A stretch of DNA of 64,000 nt from Ideonella benzenivorans (GTDB lineage: Bacteria > Pseudomonadota > Gammaproteobacteria > Burkholderiales > Burkholderiaceae_C), in contig NZ_JAGWCB010000007.1 in assembly GCF_020387415.1 (NCBI RefSeq), positions 248,001-312,000 of the forward strand. Reading direction: 5' to 3'. Position 1 is the first letter of the stretch, and every line of letters starts with the position of its first letter. The position numbers were made by a program, and so were the translations under genes. Of the stretch, positions 35,824-45,014 are shown in pieces. The notes beneath the pieces were generated by a model. The model worked only from the letters and a program-made list of their open reading frames with translations. It did no database searches and was not told the DNA's origin.

Positions 35824-36518
35824 AGGTGGGGGTCATCGGGAACAGCCATCTGGCGAGTCTCAAGAAGGGCTGGGAGGCTTTGGCCGTTGCCAATCCGTCC
35901 GTGGCTTTGACCTTTTGGGGGGCGCCGGGGAACGACCTGGGCACGTTGGCCCGATCCGGAACCGCGTTGGTGTCACCGAGCGAGCAGGTCCGGCGGATGC
36001 TGGCCTTCACCAGTGGCGTGGGCGAAGAGATCCAAGTCCCCGATCACGATGTTGTGCTGCTGTATGGCCTGGATCTGCGGATCCCTTTCCTGCCCCTTGA
36101 TTTGTCAGAGCAGGTTCGGCAGCAGACCTGCGTGGACTGCCTGGACGCCTCGCTCAATCTGCGGCTCGCACGTGAGATTCAAGGCATTTCCGGTCGGATC
36201 CCGATTTACATCGCCCCGCGCCCCATGGGCGCGTTTGTGGCCAAGCACAAGCTGAGCACGCCGCATGAGTCCTATGCCGAGGTGGTCCGGCGGTTTCAAA
36301 GGATCGCGGCCCAGGTTGCCTTGAAGTTTCAAGCACAGCCGCAGGAGACCTTGACCTACGACTGGTTCACCCAAGAACACTTTGCCCGCAACAGCGTCGA
36401 TCTGGCCGGGCCCGATGGCGCAGACCTGGCCAAGGTGCGCCACCGGGTGGACCATCACCACATGAATGGTGACTACGGACGATTGTGGCTAGAGGGTTTC
36501 CTGCCGCAGTTGAGGTGA
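35820..36518 (+). CDS. SGNH-like hydrolase, partner of the GSCFA protein
   Basis: A 232-aa protein beginning MKVGVIGNSHLASLKKGW. The GNSH block (7-10) resembles the nucleophile region of SGNH hydrolases, and a DHHHMNGDYGRLW segment near the C-terminus resembles block V (DxxH). No signal peptide is seen. It is translationally coupled to the GSCFA gene and shares its lower GC. The pair may form a two-component acyl- or glycan-modifying enzyme, but no substrate can be named. Its 3' end overlaps the convergent AraC gene by 30 bp. Confidence 0.68.
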   Translation: MKVGVIGNSHLASLKKGWEALAVANPSVALTFWGAPGNDLGTLARSGTALVSPSEQVRRMLAFTSGVGEEIQVPDHDVVLLYGLDLRIPFLPLDLSEQVRQQTCVDCLDASLNLRLAREIQGISGRIPIYIAPRPMGAFVAKHKLSTPHESYAEVVRRFQRIAAQVALKFQAQPQETLTYDWFTQEHFARNSVDLAGPDGADLAKVRHRVDHHHMNGDYGRLWLEGFLPQLR

Positions 36519-37421
36519 CTGCCAGCTGGCGCGGGCGTAACGCCCGGGTGCTTGCCCCACCTGCCGGTGGAAGGCCAGGCTGAAGGCGCTGGCGGAGCCG
36601 TAGCCGACCCGCTCGGCCACTTCGGCGACGGGGCGCTGTTCATTGCGCAGCAAGGTCTTGGCGATCTCCATGCGCCAGGCCAGCAGGTACGCCATCGGCC
36701 CCAGGCCCATCACGCGCCGAAAGCGTTCGAAGAAGGCGGAACGGGACAGGGCGGCCAGCTTCGCCAGCTGTTCACTCGTCCAGGGCCGATCGACCTGGGC
36801 GTGCAGCTGGCTGAGCACACGCGCCAGACGGGCGTCGGCCAGGCCACGCAACAGCCCGGGGGGCGCGGTGTCGCTGGCCGCCATGCGCATCGATTCGATG
36901 AGCAGCAGGTCCACCAGGCGGGTGAGCGCGAAGTCCGCGCCGGGTTGGGCGTCGGCCGCTTCCTCGCCCACCATGCGCACCAACTGGGCCAGGCGGGCCG
37001 AGCCCCGCACATGGACCACGCCGGGCAGCATGGCGGCCAGCAGCGCGGCGTCGCCACCGTCAAAGGCGAAGGCACCGCCCAGCGAGCGCAGGTCCGGGCG
37101 TCCGCGGCGCTCGCCGTAGCGCAGCCCGCCCCGGGTGTTGGCGGCGGCCAGCGGGTCCAGCGGGATGGGCGGCGGGGCCTCGCCCGGGCTGGACAGCGTG
37201 AAGCTCGGCGTGCGAGGCAGCAACACGAAGTCGCCCGCCTGCAGGACGAGGGGGGCATGGCCATCGACGCTGAGCCGGCAACTGCCCGCCAGCAGGATGC
37301 AGAAGCTGGGCAGGCCGTACTCGGCATAGCGCACGGCCCAGGCGCCCTTGGCCGTGATGGGGTTGGCCATCACCGCACGAGGGCGCAGCAGGCGGACGAC
37401 GTCGGACAGGGGATCGTGCAT
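36489..37421 (-). CDS. AraC family transcriptional regulator with cupin domain
   Basis: A 310-aa regulator. The N-terminal cupin_6-type sensor (FCILLAGSCRLSVDGH; LQAGDFVLLPRTP) is followed by a C-terminal pair of helix-turn-helix units (WTSEQLAKLAALSRSAFFERF; PVAEVAERVGYGSASAFSLAFHRQVG). It diverges from the SDR gene at 37522 with a 100-bp gap, so that oxidoreductase is the likely target. GACGAT occurs twice in the gap, at about 37430 and 37456, and could be part of binding sites. Confidence 0.92.
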   Translation of the reverse strand: MHDPLSDVVRLLRPRAVMANPITAKGAWAVRYAEYGLPSFCILLAGSCRLSVDGHAPLVLQAGDFVLLPRTPSFTLSSPGEAPPPIPLDPLAAANTRGGLRYGERRGRPDLRSLGGAFAFDGGDAALLAAMLPGVVHVRGSARLAQLVRMVGEEAADAQPGADFALTRLVDLLLIESMRMAASDTAPPGLLRGLADARLARVLSQLHAQVDRPWTSEQLAKLAALSRSAFFERFRRVMGLGPMAYLLAWRMEIAKTLLRNEQRPVAEVAERVGYGSASAFSLAFHRQVGQAPGRYARASWQSPQLRQETL

Positions 37422-37521
37422 GTCTGGACGATCAATGAAGTTTGACGGACTGTAGACGATTGGAAGTCCGGTCCGTGGTCCCTATCGTTCATCCCATGTT
37501 CCACACCTCAGGAGATGAACC

Positions 37522-38289
37522 ATGAAGACTGTGCTGATCACCGGCTGCTCGTCCGGCTATGGGCTGGAAACCGCTCGCCACTTTCACGCCCTGGGCTGGT
37601 CGGTCATCGCGACGATGCGCCAGCCCCGTGACGACAGCTTTCTTCCCGTGTCGGATCGGCTGCGCGTGCTGCCGCTGGACGTGACCCGCCCGGAGAGCAT
37701 TGCCCAGGTGCTGGAGGCCGCCGGCCCCATCGACGTGCTGGTGAACAACGCCGGCATCGGCCTGTTCGGCGCCTTCGAGGCCACGCCCATGGCCACCGTG
37801 CACGAGCTCTTCGAGACCAACACCTTCGGCACCATGGCGATGTGCCAGGCGGTCATTCCGCAGTTCCGGGTCCGCGGGGCCGGCACGCTCATCAACGTCA
37901 CCTCCAGCGCCGTGCTGGCGCCCATGCCTCTGGTGGCGGCCTACACCGCCAGCAAGATGGCCGTCGAGGGATTCAGCGCCTCCTTGGCGCTGGAGCTGGC
38001 ACCGTTGGGCGTGCGGGTGAAGCTGGTCCAGCCCGGCTACGGCCCCACGACCCGGTTCGCGGCCAATGGCCAGGGGCGCATGCAGGGGCTCATCACCGAG
38101 CCCTATGCCGCCTACGCGCACAGCGTCTTCGCCCAGTTCCAGGGCGCTGCACGCACGACCCAGCCGGCCGATGTGGCCGAGGCGGTCTGGCAGGCGGCGC
38201 AGGAGGGGGCAGATCGGCTGCGCTATCCGGCGGGCCCGGACGCGGTGGCGCTGGCGGCTACCCCGGCTGGTCAGGGGAGCAGGGCCTGA
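37522..38289 (+). CDS. SDR family NAD(P)-dependent oxidoreductase
   Basis: A 255-aa short-chain dehydrogenase. The cofactor motif TGCSSGYG is at residues 7-14, VNNAG marks strand 4, the catalytic Ser is in VTSSAV and the catalytic YxxxK is YTASK. A good ribosome-binding site (AGGAG) precedes the ATG. The substrate is unknown. It diverges from the AraC regulator and converges, with a 32-bp overlap, on the DUF2779 gene. Confidence 0.92.
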   Translation: MKTVLITGCSSGYGLETARHFHALGWSVIATMRQPRDDSFLPVSDRLRVLPLDVTRPESIAQVLEAAGPIDVLVNNAGIGLFGAFEATPMATVHELFETNTFGTMAMCQAVIPQFRVRGAGTLINVTSSAVLAPMPLVAAYTASKMAVEGFSASLALELAPLGVRVKLVQPGYGPTTRFAANGQGRMQGLITEPYAAYAHSVFAQFQGAARTTQPADVAEAVWQAAQEGADRLRYPAGPDAVALAATPAGQGSRA

Positions 38290-39841
38290 ACGCGGGGCCG
38301 GACGGGCACGTCGAGGCCTCTTCTTCACCGCGCTGTTCGAACAGCGCCACCATGTGGCGCAGCGCGGCGGTCTGCCGCTGGCCGTGGGCCAGCAGGGCGG
38401 CACGCAGCTGCTGCAGTTTGTCCGCCTGCAGACCGGGCTGCAGGGCGCGGGCAAAGGCCTCCAGCGGTGTATGCAGCCCTTCGCATTCGAAGTGCTCGGC
38501 CCCCAGATCGGGGGCGATGGCAGCGAACACCGACTTGGCCGACCAGGAGCCCGCCATGGCCGGGTGGTAGTAGTGGGCGCGGGCGATCTGGAACAGGTCG
38601 ACGATGCGCTCGGCCAGCGCCAGCAGGGCCGGGCCCAGGTCCTCGAACTGGGCGGCCAGCTCGCGCAGGCGGTTGCGTTCGAAGCCGGCGTTGTAGGCCT
38701 GCACCGGACCGTTGTCGTTCCCCAGGGCCAGCAGCAGGCTTTGGGCAAAGGCGCGGCGCGGGTCGCCCGTGGCGTCGGCCAGAAAACCGTGGTGCTCAGG
38801 TGGCTGCCCCGGCGCGGCCACGGTGTCGCAGCTCCATTGGAACGGCAGCACCTGGTAGGGCCGCGTACCGGCCCACACCGGCACCGCAAAGCCGATGGTC
38901 TCAAAGCGCAGGAAACGCCGGGGATAGGGCAGGGCACGCAGCAGCGGGGCGGCGGCCGGTTCCAACACCGGCGCGTTCTGCTGTACCGCGCGCGTGGCAC
39001 GGCGCAGACGGGCATCGGGCAAGGCGTCCAGCGGCACGCTGTGCAGGTCCACGTGGCCGGCGGCACGCAGTTGGGCGGCCAGTTCCCGGCCCACGATCTC
39101 CAGGCGTGCGCGCGCATCGCCGGGACGGGCGGGGGCCTCCGGCAGGGCGCAGTGCGCCAGCTGCTCGCAGGGGCCGGGCTGGGTGCAGGGGGCGCCCAGG
39201 GGCACGGCGGGTTCGGGCGCGCGGGCGCAGGCCTGCATGGCGGTCAGCCAGTGGCCCACCGGCCGCGATCCCAGCGTGGGGCCCAGGTCCACCTCGCGCA
39301 GCAGGCCGGCATAGCAGCCGTGGCCGGGGTAGATGAAGCCGGTGTCCACCAGCAGCAGGCCCACGCTCTGCACCCGCAGCCCGCTGCGGGCCGCCACATG
39401 GGCCCACAGCGCCACCGCGTCCACATCGGCCTCGGTGCCCACGGTGGCGTAGCGCAGCTTGAACAGGCGCCAGCCGTGCGAGCCGCGGGTGACCAGGTCG
39501 ACGCGGGCGCACGCGCCGTCGTTACTGGCCAGGCAGGCGCCCAGCAGGGCCCAGCCTTCGGTCTGGGGCGTGGCCTCGGCCAGGGCGGCGTGGGTGCGCG
39601 CGATGGCCAGGTTCCAATCGGCCTCGGTGCGCGGGGCGGGCACCGCCACCCCGGCCGGAAAGGAGGCGCGCAGCGCCGCATCCAGCGCCGGCCCGTGGAC
39701 CACGTCGGCATCCGTGGGGTCGGCCGGGGCCGGTGCAGCCTCTTCAGCAGCGGCCTGCCGGTGCAGCCAGAAGCGGCGCGCACAGGCCCGCCAGCGGCGC
39801 AGGTCCGCGTCGTCCAAGAGGGCAAGGGTGTCGGCCATCAT
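38258..39841 (-). CDS. DUF2779 domain protein
   Basis: A 527-aa protein from the ATG at 39841 (two adjacent ATGs). It contains the DUF2779 block RFLRFETIGFAVPVWAGTRPYQVLPFQWS split in two motifs, LALGNDNGPVQAYNAGFERNRL and IVDLFQIARAHYYHPAMAGSWS. The pattern recalls exonuclease-like (DnaQ) folds with an N-terminal CxxC-bearing nuclease-like part (CTQPGPCEQLAHC). Function is uncharacterised; a nuclease role is inference. A longer start at 39919 exists. It could belong to the accessory gene group to its right. Confidence 0.8.
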   Translation of the reverse strand: MMADTLALLDDADLRRWRACARRFWLHRQAAAEEAAPAPADPTDADVVHGPALDAALRASFPAGVAVPAPRTEADWNLAIARTHAALAEATPQTEGWALLGACLASNDGACARVDLVTRGSHGWRLFKLRYATVGTEADVDAVALWAHVAARSGLRVQSVGLLLVDTGFIYPGHGCYAGLLREVDLGPTLGSRPVGHWLTAMQACARAPEPAVPLGAPCTQPGPCEQLAHCALPEAPARPGDARARLEIVGRELAAQLRAAGHVDLHSVPLDALPDARLRRATRAVQQNAPVLEPAAAPLLRALPYPRRFLRFETIGFAVPVWAGTRPYQVLPFQWSCDTVAAPGQPPEHHGFLADATGDPRRAFAQSLLLALGNDNGPVQAYNAGFERNRLRELAAQFEDLGPALLALAERIVDLFQIARAHYYHPAMAGSWSAKSVFAAIAPDLGAEHFECEGLHTPLEAFARALQPGLQADKLQQLRAALLAHGQRQTAALRHMVALFEQRGEEEASTCPSGPAFRPCSPDQPG

Positions 39842-39922
39842 GGGCAAAGGCTGGACAGAATCGGACAAACACGACAGATCGGGCCAGGGCGCGCCAGCGT
39901 CGACGGACGCCGACACCAAGGC

Positions 39923-40264
39923 TCAGTGGGCCCGTGCCGCCAAGGGCTTCACCGGGCCCACATCCACCAGAATGTCTTCCCCCTCCACCTGCAGTGGGTA
40001 GGGATGCAGCGCGCTGGGGTGGGCGTGCGACACGCACTTGCCGCTGCCCGCGTCATAGCCCCACTGGTGGATGGCGCAGACCACCCGCTGGCCGTCGAAG
40101 CAACCCTCGGCCAGCGGCACGTCGGCGTGCGGGCAACGGCCCCGGTAGGCCTTCAACTGCCCGCCCTGCGGCCAGACGAGCAGCACGCTCTTCTTGCCCA
40201 CCTGAAACAAACCCATGCCGCCTTCGGCGACGGCGTCCTTGCGACAAACGGGGGTGAAGGCCAT
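39923..40264 (-). CDS. Small Rieske (2Fe-2S) protein
   Basis: A 113-aa soluble Rieske ferredoxin-like protein. Cluster ligands are in RCPHADVPL (Cys-x-His) and CAIHQWGYD (Cys-x-x-His). The start MAFTPVCRKD at 40264 mirrors that of the second Rieske protein (MAFQTLCKQ) at 48976; an in-frame ATG at 40318 would add 18 residues. The electron partner is unknown. It lies 128 bp downstream of the helicase gene on the same strand. Confidence 0.88.
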   Translation of the reverse strand: MAFTPVCRKDAVAEGGMGLFQVGKKSVLLVWPQGGQLKAYRGRCPHADVPLAEGCFDGQRVVCAIHQWGYDAGSGKCVSHAHPSALHPYPLQVEGEDILVDVGPVKPLAARAH

Positions 40265-40392
40265 GGTGCGGGCTTCCGGGCAGTGATTTGGGCCTGATAA
40301 AGGCAAATTGCGGGCCATGGGGAACTGGCCTAGGGGGCGGGAGGAAGTTGTGACTGTCTTCGGCCAACCTCAGTCGTTCGCGAGATTCAGCC

Positions 40393-43053
40393 CTAAGGGG
40401 GGCTGGCCGCATTGCGCCAGGGTGCTGTAGGAGAGAAGCTGGGCGCCGCCTGCTTCAGCTGATCAAGCAAGCTGTTTTCTCTCTCTGTGATCTGCCCGCC
40501 AACCAAGCGCGGCGGGATTACCTCGCCGTGAAGCTGCGCGCGAAGGTCGTCCCATCGCTCGCGCAGCACGCGCCAGTGGTGTTCGTCGTAAGTGCCGCGG
40601 AAGATCACCGGCAGCACCTCGATGCGAGGTAGGTCTTCGCCACAGCGCCTTTCGCGCAACGCCCCATGCAGTTCCTTCGCCCAGCGGCTACCCACGCGAT
40701 CGACGCGACCAATTTGTTGTTCTACCACGCCGGGATTCCACTCGGGGTGCAGCAACACCACCACGCGGCAGGCCTCGTGTAGGTTCAGGCCCTCGCGGCC
40801 GACCAGTGATTGCGCGATCAGCACCATTGGCGCGGCCTCGGACCGGTTGAATGCTTGTTGAAGCATGCGACGCGACTCGGTCTTGGTGCCGCCATGCATG
40901 AAGCGGGCGAACTCCCCCGTGCGCGTGCCAAATTCGTCTTCCAGTCGGCGCTGGAACTCGGCCCAGCTCTCGGCAGGGTCGTCTTGTGCGTCGGCGTCGG
41001 CTTCTGCTGCATCGTTGTCCATCACTGCGTCGACCAACGCCGCGAATTCCTGTCCCAGCTCCCGTGTCTCCATATCGGCAGCTGCATTGGCCGTCAGCTC
41101 CAGCAACGCGCGGGCAACTACCGCGACCGGATGGCCGTCTTCGTCGCCAGATGGCGCGTCGGCGGCGGCTGCCTGCAAGCCGGCGCACAGCGTGCGATAG
41201 ATAGAAGGTGCGGTGAAGGCATCGCCCAAGCGCTGCACCAGAGCTTGGCGGAAGCGCTTACGCAGATTGCGTTCCCGGCGGTAGCCGGCGGCCAACGCAT
41301 CGTCAATATCTTGCAGCGCGATCGGGTGTTGCGCACCGTGCTCCTCGGTCCATTGCCTGTGCGCGGCACGGATTGCGGGCCATTGGTCCAGACCGTCGGC
41401 ACTGGCGCGCACGCTGCGTTGCGGCCAGTAACGATCTTCCGCCAGGCGGCGCAACAGCTCGCGTGCGTTAAGCAACAGCTCCAGCGCACGCATCTGGCGC
41501 GTGAAGCGGCCAAACACCAAGACCTTCTCGCGTTCGCCGGGCGGCGCAACCACCGCGCGCTTCTCGATGGCGCGCACAGCCTCGCGCAGCACGGGATGCT
41601 CGTAGGTGGTGTCGCCCACAGCGTGTAGGCTTTCGCGTAGCGACGCGCGCCAGAACGCTGCTCGCTGCCGAGCATGTGCGTCCAGCGCGGGTTCGGGCGC
41701 TTCCGCCTGTCCGTTGCTGCGGGCACGTTCGGCGTTTAGGGCAGCTTCGATACGCTCCTCTTCCTGCACGTCCTCGTCCAAGAACTTGCTGGTGCCGTGG
41801 CCGCTGGCGAAGGTGGTGCGCAGGTACTTTTCGTTGCGGCTACCACCGCCTCGGATCAGCGACAGCGCCTCGGCAGCGCATACCGCCTGTCTCCACGGCA
41901 GCGACAACTTCTCGGGGTCAACCAACACTTGACCCTCGGTGGCGCGGTAGCTGCCGCCCGCGTGCTCTTCGTAGAGGAGGACATCCGCGTCCTCGCGCTT
42001 GTCCCTCCGCACCACGAAGTCGCCCAGCTGGCGCTGGAAGTCGGCGGCCGCCGCGGTGTATGCATCGCGCGCCTGTCCGCTGGTGCGCCAAGCGAGGCGC
42101 ACGCGCTGCAAAGCCTCTGCATATCGGTCGATAGCGTCCCGCGCCGCCTGCAACCGTTTGGCGGGGATGCGAATGCGCTCCAGCGTCTGCACCCATTGCC
42201 CAGCATCCAACTCCACCGGCGTCGCGCTCATGGCCAGATAGCGCGTGTTGTCGTCCACGTGCAGTATTTCGTCCAGCAGGCGGGACAGCCGGCTGTCCTC
42301 ACCGCGGCTCTTGTGCGCTTCGTCCACCACCACCAGGTCGAAGAGACCAAAGCCAAGGCCGACGGCCTTCATCAGCATGCTGCGGTGTTCCGTGCCCATG
42401 GCATAGGTTGCAGGTCGCAACAGTGGCTCCCATTGCGTCTGTTGGGCGAACTGTCGCAGCGCGTCCCCGGCAGGAGACGCATCGTCCTGCATCATCCTTG
42501 TGATAGCCTTTGCTGCTAGCCAGGCCTCTTCGCCATAATGCTGTTTGCGTACCTTTCTAATGTGGTCGGGGCGGTCGCACAGCACTGCTACCAGCGCGGG
42601 CAGCAGTATCCAGCGGCATGAATGCGCGTTCTCCTGGATCTTCCAGTTGCTGAACGCGTGCGACAGCACCACCACTTTACGCTGGTTCCACGGTATGGGG
42701 CCGCCCTCGGCCCAGCCGTCCATGTAGCTGACGATGCCGCGTAACACGTACTCGGTTTCCAGCCCACCGCCACGCAGTTCGCGCTGCCACTGGTAGCCCA
42801 GGCCGCTGGGGATCAGCACCGCCACGCGGCCGCCGCTTCGAACCACTGAGTCGATCAGCTGCACGGCGATGCGCGTCTTACCCATGCCGACTTCGTCGGC
42901 CAGCACCATGCCATTGCGCGGCAGCTGGGTACCGAAAACCCGCAAAGTGGCACGCTGCCCCTTGTTGAGCCGCACCGCGGCGCCGGTGGCCTCCTGAGCT
43001 TCGATCTGCGCCACCTGGCCTGCCAAGTGTGCAGACACTTCAAGCCACCTCAT
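40393..43053 (-). CDS. SNF2/RapA-like DEAH helicase of the three-gene candidate defence operon
   Basis: An 886-aa superfamily 2 ATPase. Walker A is ADEVGMGKT (52-60), the DEAH box is at 244-247 (VVDEAHKS), motif III is SATP at 276-279, and motifs V-VI are SLVGREGLNLHEA and QQIGRVDRVGS (779-789). The order and wording match SNF2/RapA translocases. About 400 residues of charged insert separate the two lobes. The ATG overlaps the stop of the Tdp1-like gene, so the helicase is coupled to it. GC content is visibly lower than in the flanks. DNA translocation feeding a nuclease is the inferred role. Confidence 0.9.
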   Translation of the reverse strand: MRWLEVSAHLAGQVAQIEAQEATGAAVRLNKGQRATLRVFGTQLPRNGMVLADEVGMGKTRIAVQLIDSVVRSGGRVAVLIPSGLGYQWQRELRGGGLETEYVLRGIVSYMDGWAEGGPIPWNQRKVVVLSHAFSNWKIQENAHSCRWILLPALVAVLCDRPDHIRKVRKQHYGEEAWLAAKAITRMMQDDASPAGDALRQFAQQTQWEPLLRPATYAMGTEHRSMLMKAVGLGFGLFDLVVVDEAHKSRGEDSRLSRLLDEILHVDDNTRYLAMSATPVELDAGQWVQTLERIRIPAKRLQAARDAIDRYAEALQRVRLAWRTSGQARDAYTAAAADFQRQLGDFVVRRDKREDADVLLYEEHAGGSYRATEGQVLVDPEKLSLPWRQAVCAAEALSLIRGGGSRNEKYLRTTFASGHGTSKFLDEDVQEEERIEAALNAERARSNGQAEAPEPALDAHARQRAAFWRASLRESLHAVGDTTYEHPVLREAVRAIEKRAVVAPPGEREKVLVFGRFTRQMRALELLLNARELLRRLAEDRYWPQRSVRASADGLDQWPAIRAAHRQWTEEHGAQHPIALQDIDDALAAGYRRERNLRKRFRQALVQRLGDAFTAPSIYRTLCAGLQAAAADAPSGDEDGHPVAVVARALLELTANAAADMETRELGQEFAALVDAVMDNDAAEADADAQDDPAESWAEFQRRLEDEFGTRTGEFARFMHGGTKTESRRMLQQAFNRSEAAPMVLIAQSLVGREGLNLHEACRVVVLLHPEWNPGVVEQQIGRVDRVGSRWAKELHGALRERRCGEDLPRIEVLPVIFRGTYDEHHWRVLRERWDDLRAQLHGEVIPPRLVGGQITERENSLLDQLKQAAPSFSPTAPWRNAASPP

Positions 43054-45014
43054 AACTCATTCTCCCCGGAGCGCGCCACGGACTCCAGCCCGCAGACCTC
43101 CCAGCACTTCTCCACTGCGTCCAGCACCGGAAGGTAGCGCGCGAGCGCCGCCGATAAAGGATCTCGGGCAAACACCGGCAGACTGCACTCGGCGCGTAGC
43201 ACCGCCAGCGGATTCAACGCAAGCTGGCGCTTGAAGGCGTCAACCACTGGGCAATCAGCTGCTTGGCGTAGCGCCTGTTCTAGGCTGATGCACCACGCGT
43301 CCCAGTCCGCTTCGGACAAGCCGGCCTGCTTGTCGGCGACGTTCTCCATCAGACGCATCATGGTCCGGATGGCACTGTCGACGGGATCAGGCGCCGCTGC
43401 CCTGGCCAGTACTGTTCCTGTCTCGAAATCCCGCGTGTCGGTGTCACAGTCCTCTTCGGCCGGCGACTGCGGGAATTGCGCCAGCTGCCACCACGCCGAC
43501 TCCAGATCCAGCTTGGGTAGCTCCACCGCGGCCACGCGACCCGCGCTATCGATGACAGGAATGCTGCAACGCAGCTGTTCACCGGTAACGCTCCATTGCA
43601 CCACTACCGAAGGCTGCTGCGCGCCGCGCCAGACCACCTCCTGTGGCCCCAGGTAGGCGCAGACGTTGCCCGCCGTGTCCAGCACTTCGACCGGCACGGT
43701 GTAGGCTGGAAGCACCAGCCGAGCCGGCTGGCCAGCTGGCAACGGCACGTAGCGGCACCAGGAAACGGGCGGAGCCACAAACGCTGGTGGGCGCTCGGGC
43801 ATCTCGGAACCAGCCTGCAATTGGGCCACATCCTTCACTTCGTGCTTCCATTGCATTGGTAGGCGGCTGCTAGCGCATGACTCCTGCCCAGGTTTGGACC
43901 AAGTCAGCGCGTCGTCGCCAAACACCACACCGGCCTCCAGGTTGCCCTGCGGACAGTTCTGCAGGATACCGGGCCTTGTCAGGTTCCCGGAGCCCAAGTA
44001 GATCCAACCGTTGAGGCACTTGTCAGAATCTTTGCGATAGCCGCAACCGAAGATGAATTTTGCGTGCAACGTGCGTGCGGGGCGCTGGTCCAGGAAGGGC
44101 GGCGGCTCGGCAGCCCACACGCGCCAGCCCAGGGCCCAGATGGCAGTCAATCCGCTAGCCACAGCCTGGCAAGCGGTGGGTTCGACGAACAGGTGCACTT
44201 CGCAACTGCGGGTTGCCAAGCCGGCATCCCTCAGCGCGTCGACGATTTGCACTAGCGCCACCGGTGGCTCCTTGCTGGTCCCGCCTTCGTAGAAGCCAGA
44301 GCCGAGCATCAGCGTGTTGCGGTCCATCTCTCCGGCGTGGTGCCGCACGAATTCCGGCAGTTGGCGCAGCAGCGACTTCTTACGCGAGTCGAAGAAGCGC
44401 GCCTTCCGGCGAGGACGGTCCACGGCCCGTACCCAGGCGTCGAACTTGCCGCGGGCCAGCGCAGTGAGGCTTCGCGGCTCCGCTTCCAACGCGCCCAGGT
44501 CGAACTTGGGTTGCAGCCAGTGAAATAAGTCCCAGGCCGCCGCCACATCGGCGCGCGCCTGCAATGGGCCCAGGTCGCGCAAGGCGAGGTCCTCAGAGCG
44601 GACCTCTACCAACCACATCGCATCCAGACTGCGCTCCAGCGTTTCACGCGTCCAGTTGCCAGTGCTTACCACCAGCCGCAGGCACCAGCGTTCCGGCTCC
44701 TGTTCGTGGCGGTAGCCGAGCAGCGCCAACTTGGCATGTAACAGCGCGAAGTGCGATGCGTCGCGCATAGGCGCGTGCAGCACGCCAGGCGCATCGTGTG
44801 GCAGCACCTGCGACTGGCCACTATCAAGCAGCACGATCAGAGCCAGCTTGCCAGCATAGGCGCGCTGCGCCGTGGTTTGGCGCGTGAAGCGCTCCGCCGC
44901 GGCGTCCAGGAAAGCTGCATCGGCCGAATAGCCGCATAGCCACCCAAAAGTGCCGACATAACTCTCGGGCGGCGCGAAACATTGCAGCAGGGAAGGGGGC
45001 AGGTAGCGACTCAT
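43050..45014 (-). CDS. Phospholipase D/Tdp1-like HKN protein of the candidate defence operon
   Basis: A 654-aa protein with two phospholipase-D-type active-site halves. The first has His93, Lys95 and Asn120 (LLHAKLALLG, VVSTGNWT); the second has His317, Lys319 and Asn344 (LHAKFIFG, LGSGNLTRPG), each with the same 27-residue H-to-N spacing. The Asp of the usual HxKxxxxD motif is absent from both, as in tyrosyl-DNA phosphodiesterase (Tdp1). A C-terminal region of about 300 residues (VSWCRYVPLPAGQPARLVLP onward) is unrecognised. It overlaps the genes on both sides by ATGA. A DNA-end-processing or nuclease role is inferred. An upstream ATG at 45041 is less likely. Confidence 0.82.
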   Translation of the reverse strand: MSRYLPPSLLQCFAPPESYVGTFGWLCGYSADAAFLDAAAERFTRQTTAQRAYAGKLALIVLLDSGQSQVLPHDAPGVLHAPMRDASHFALLHAKLALLGYRHEQEPERWCLRLVVSTGNWTRETLERSLDAMWLVEVRSEDLALRDLGPLQARADVAAAWDLFHWLQPKFDLGALEAEPRSLTALARGKFDAWVRAVDRPRRKARFFDSRKKSLLRQLPEFVRHHAGEMDRNTLMLGSGFYEGGTSKEPPVALVQIVDALRDAGLATRSCEVHLFVEPTACQAVASGLTAIWALGWRVWAAEPPPFLDQRPARTLHAKFIFGCGYRKDSDKCLNGWIYLGSGNLTRPGILQNCPQGNLEAGVVFGDDALTWSKPGQESCASSRLPMQWKHEVKDVAQLQAGSEMPERPPAFVAPPVSWCRYVPLPAGQPARLVLPAYTVPVEVLDTAGNVCAYLGPQEVVWRGAQQPSVVVQWSVTGEQLRCSIPVIDSAGRVAAVELPKLDLESAWWQLAQFPQSPAEEDCDTDTRDFETGTVLARAAAPDPVDSAIRTMMRLMENVADKQAGLSEADWDAWCISLEQALRQAADCPVVDAFKRQLALNPLAVLRAECSLPVFARDPLSAALARYLPVLDAVEKCWEVCGLESVARSGENEL

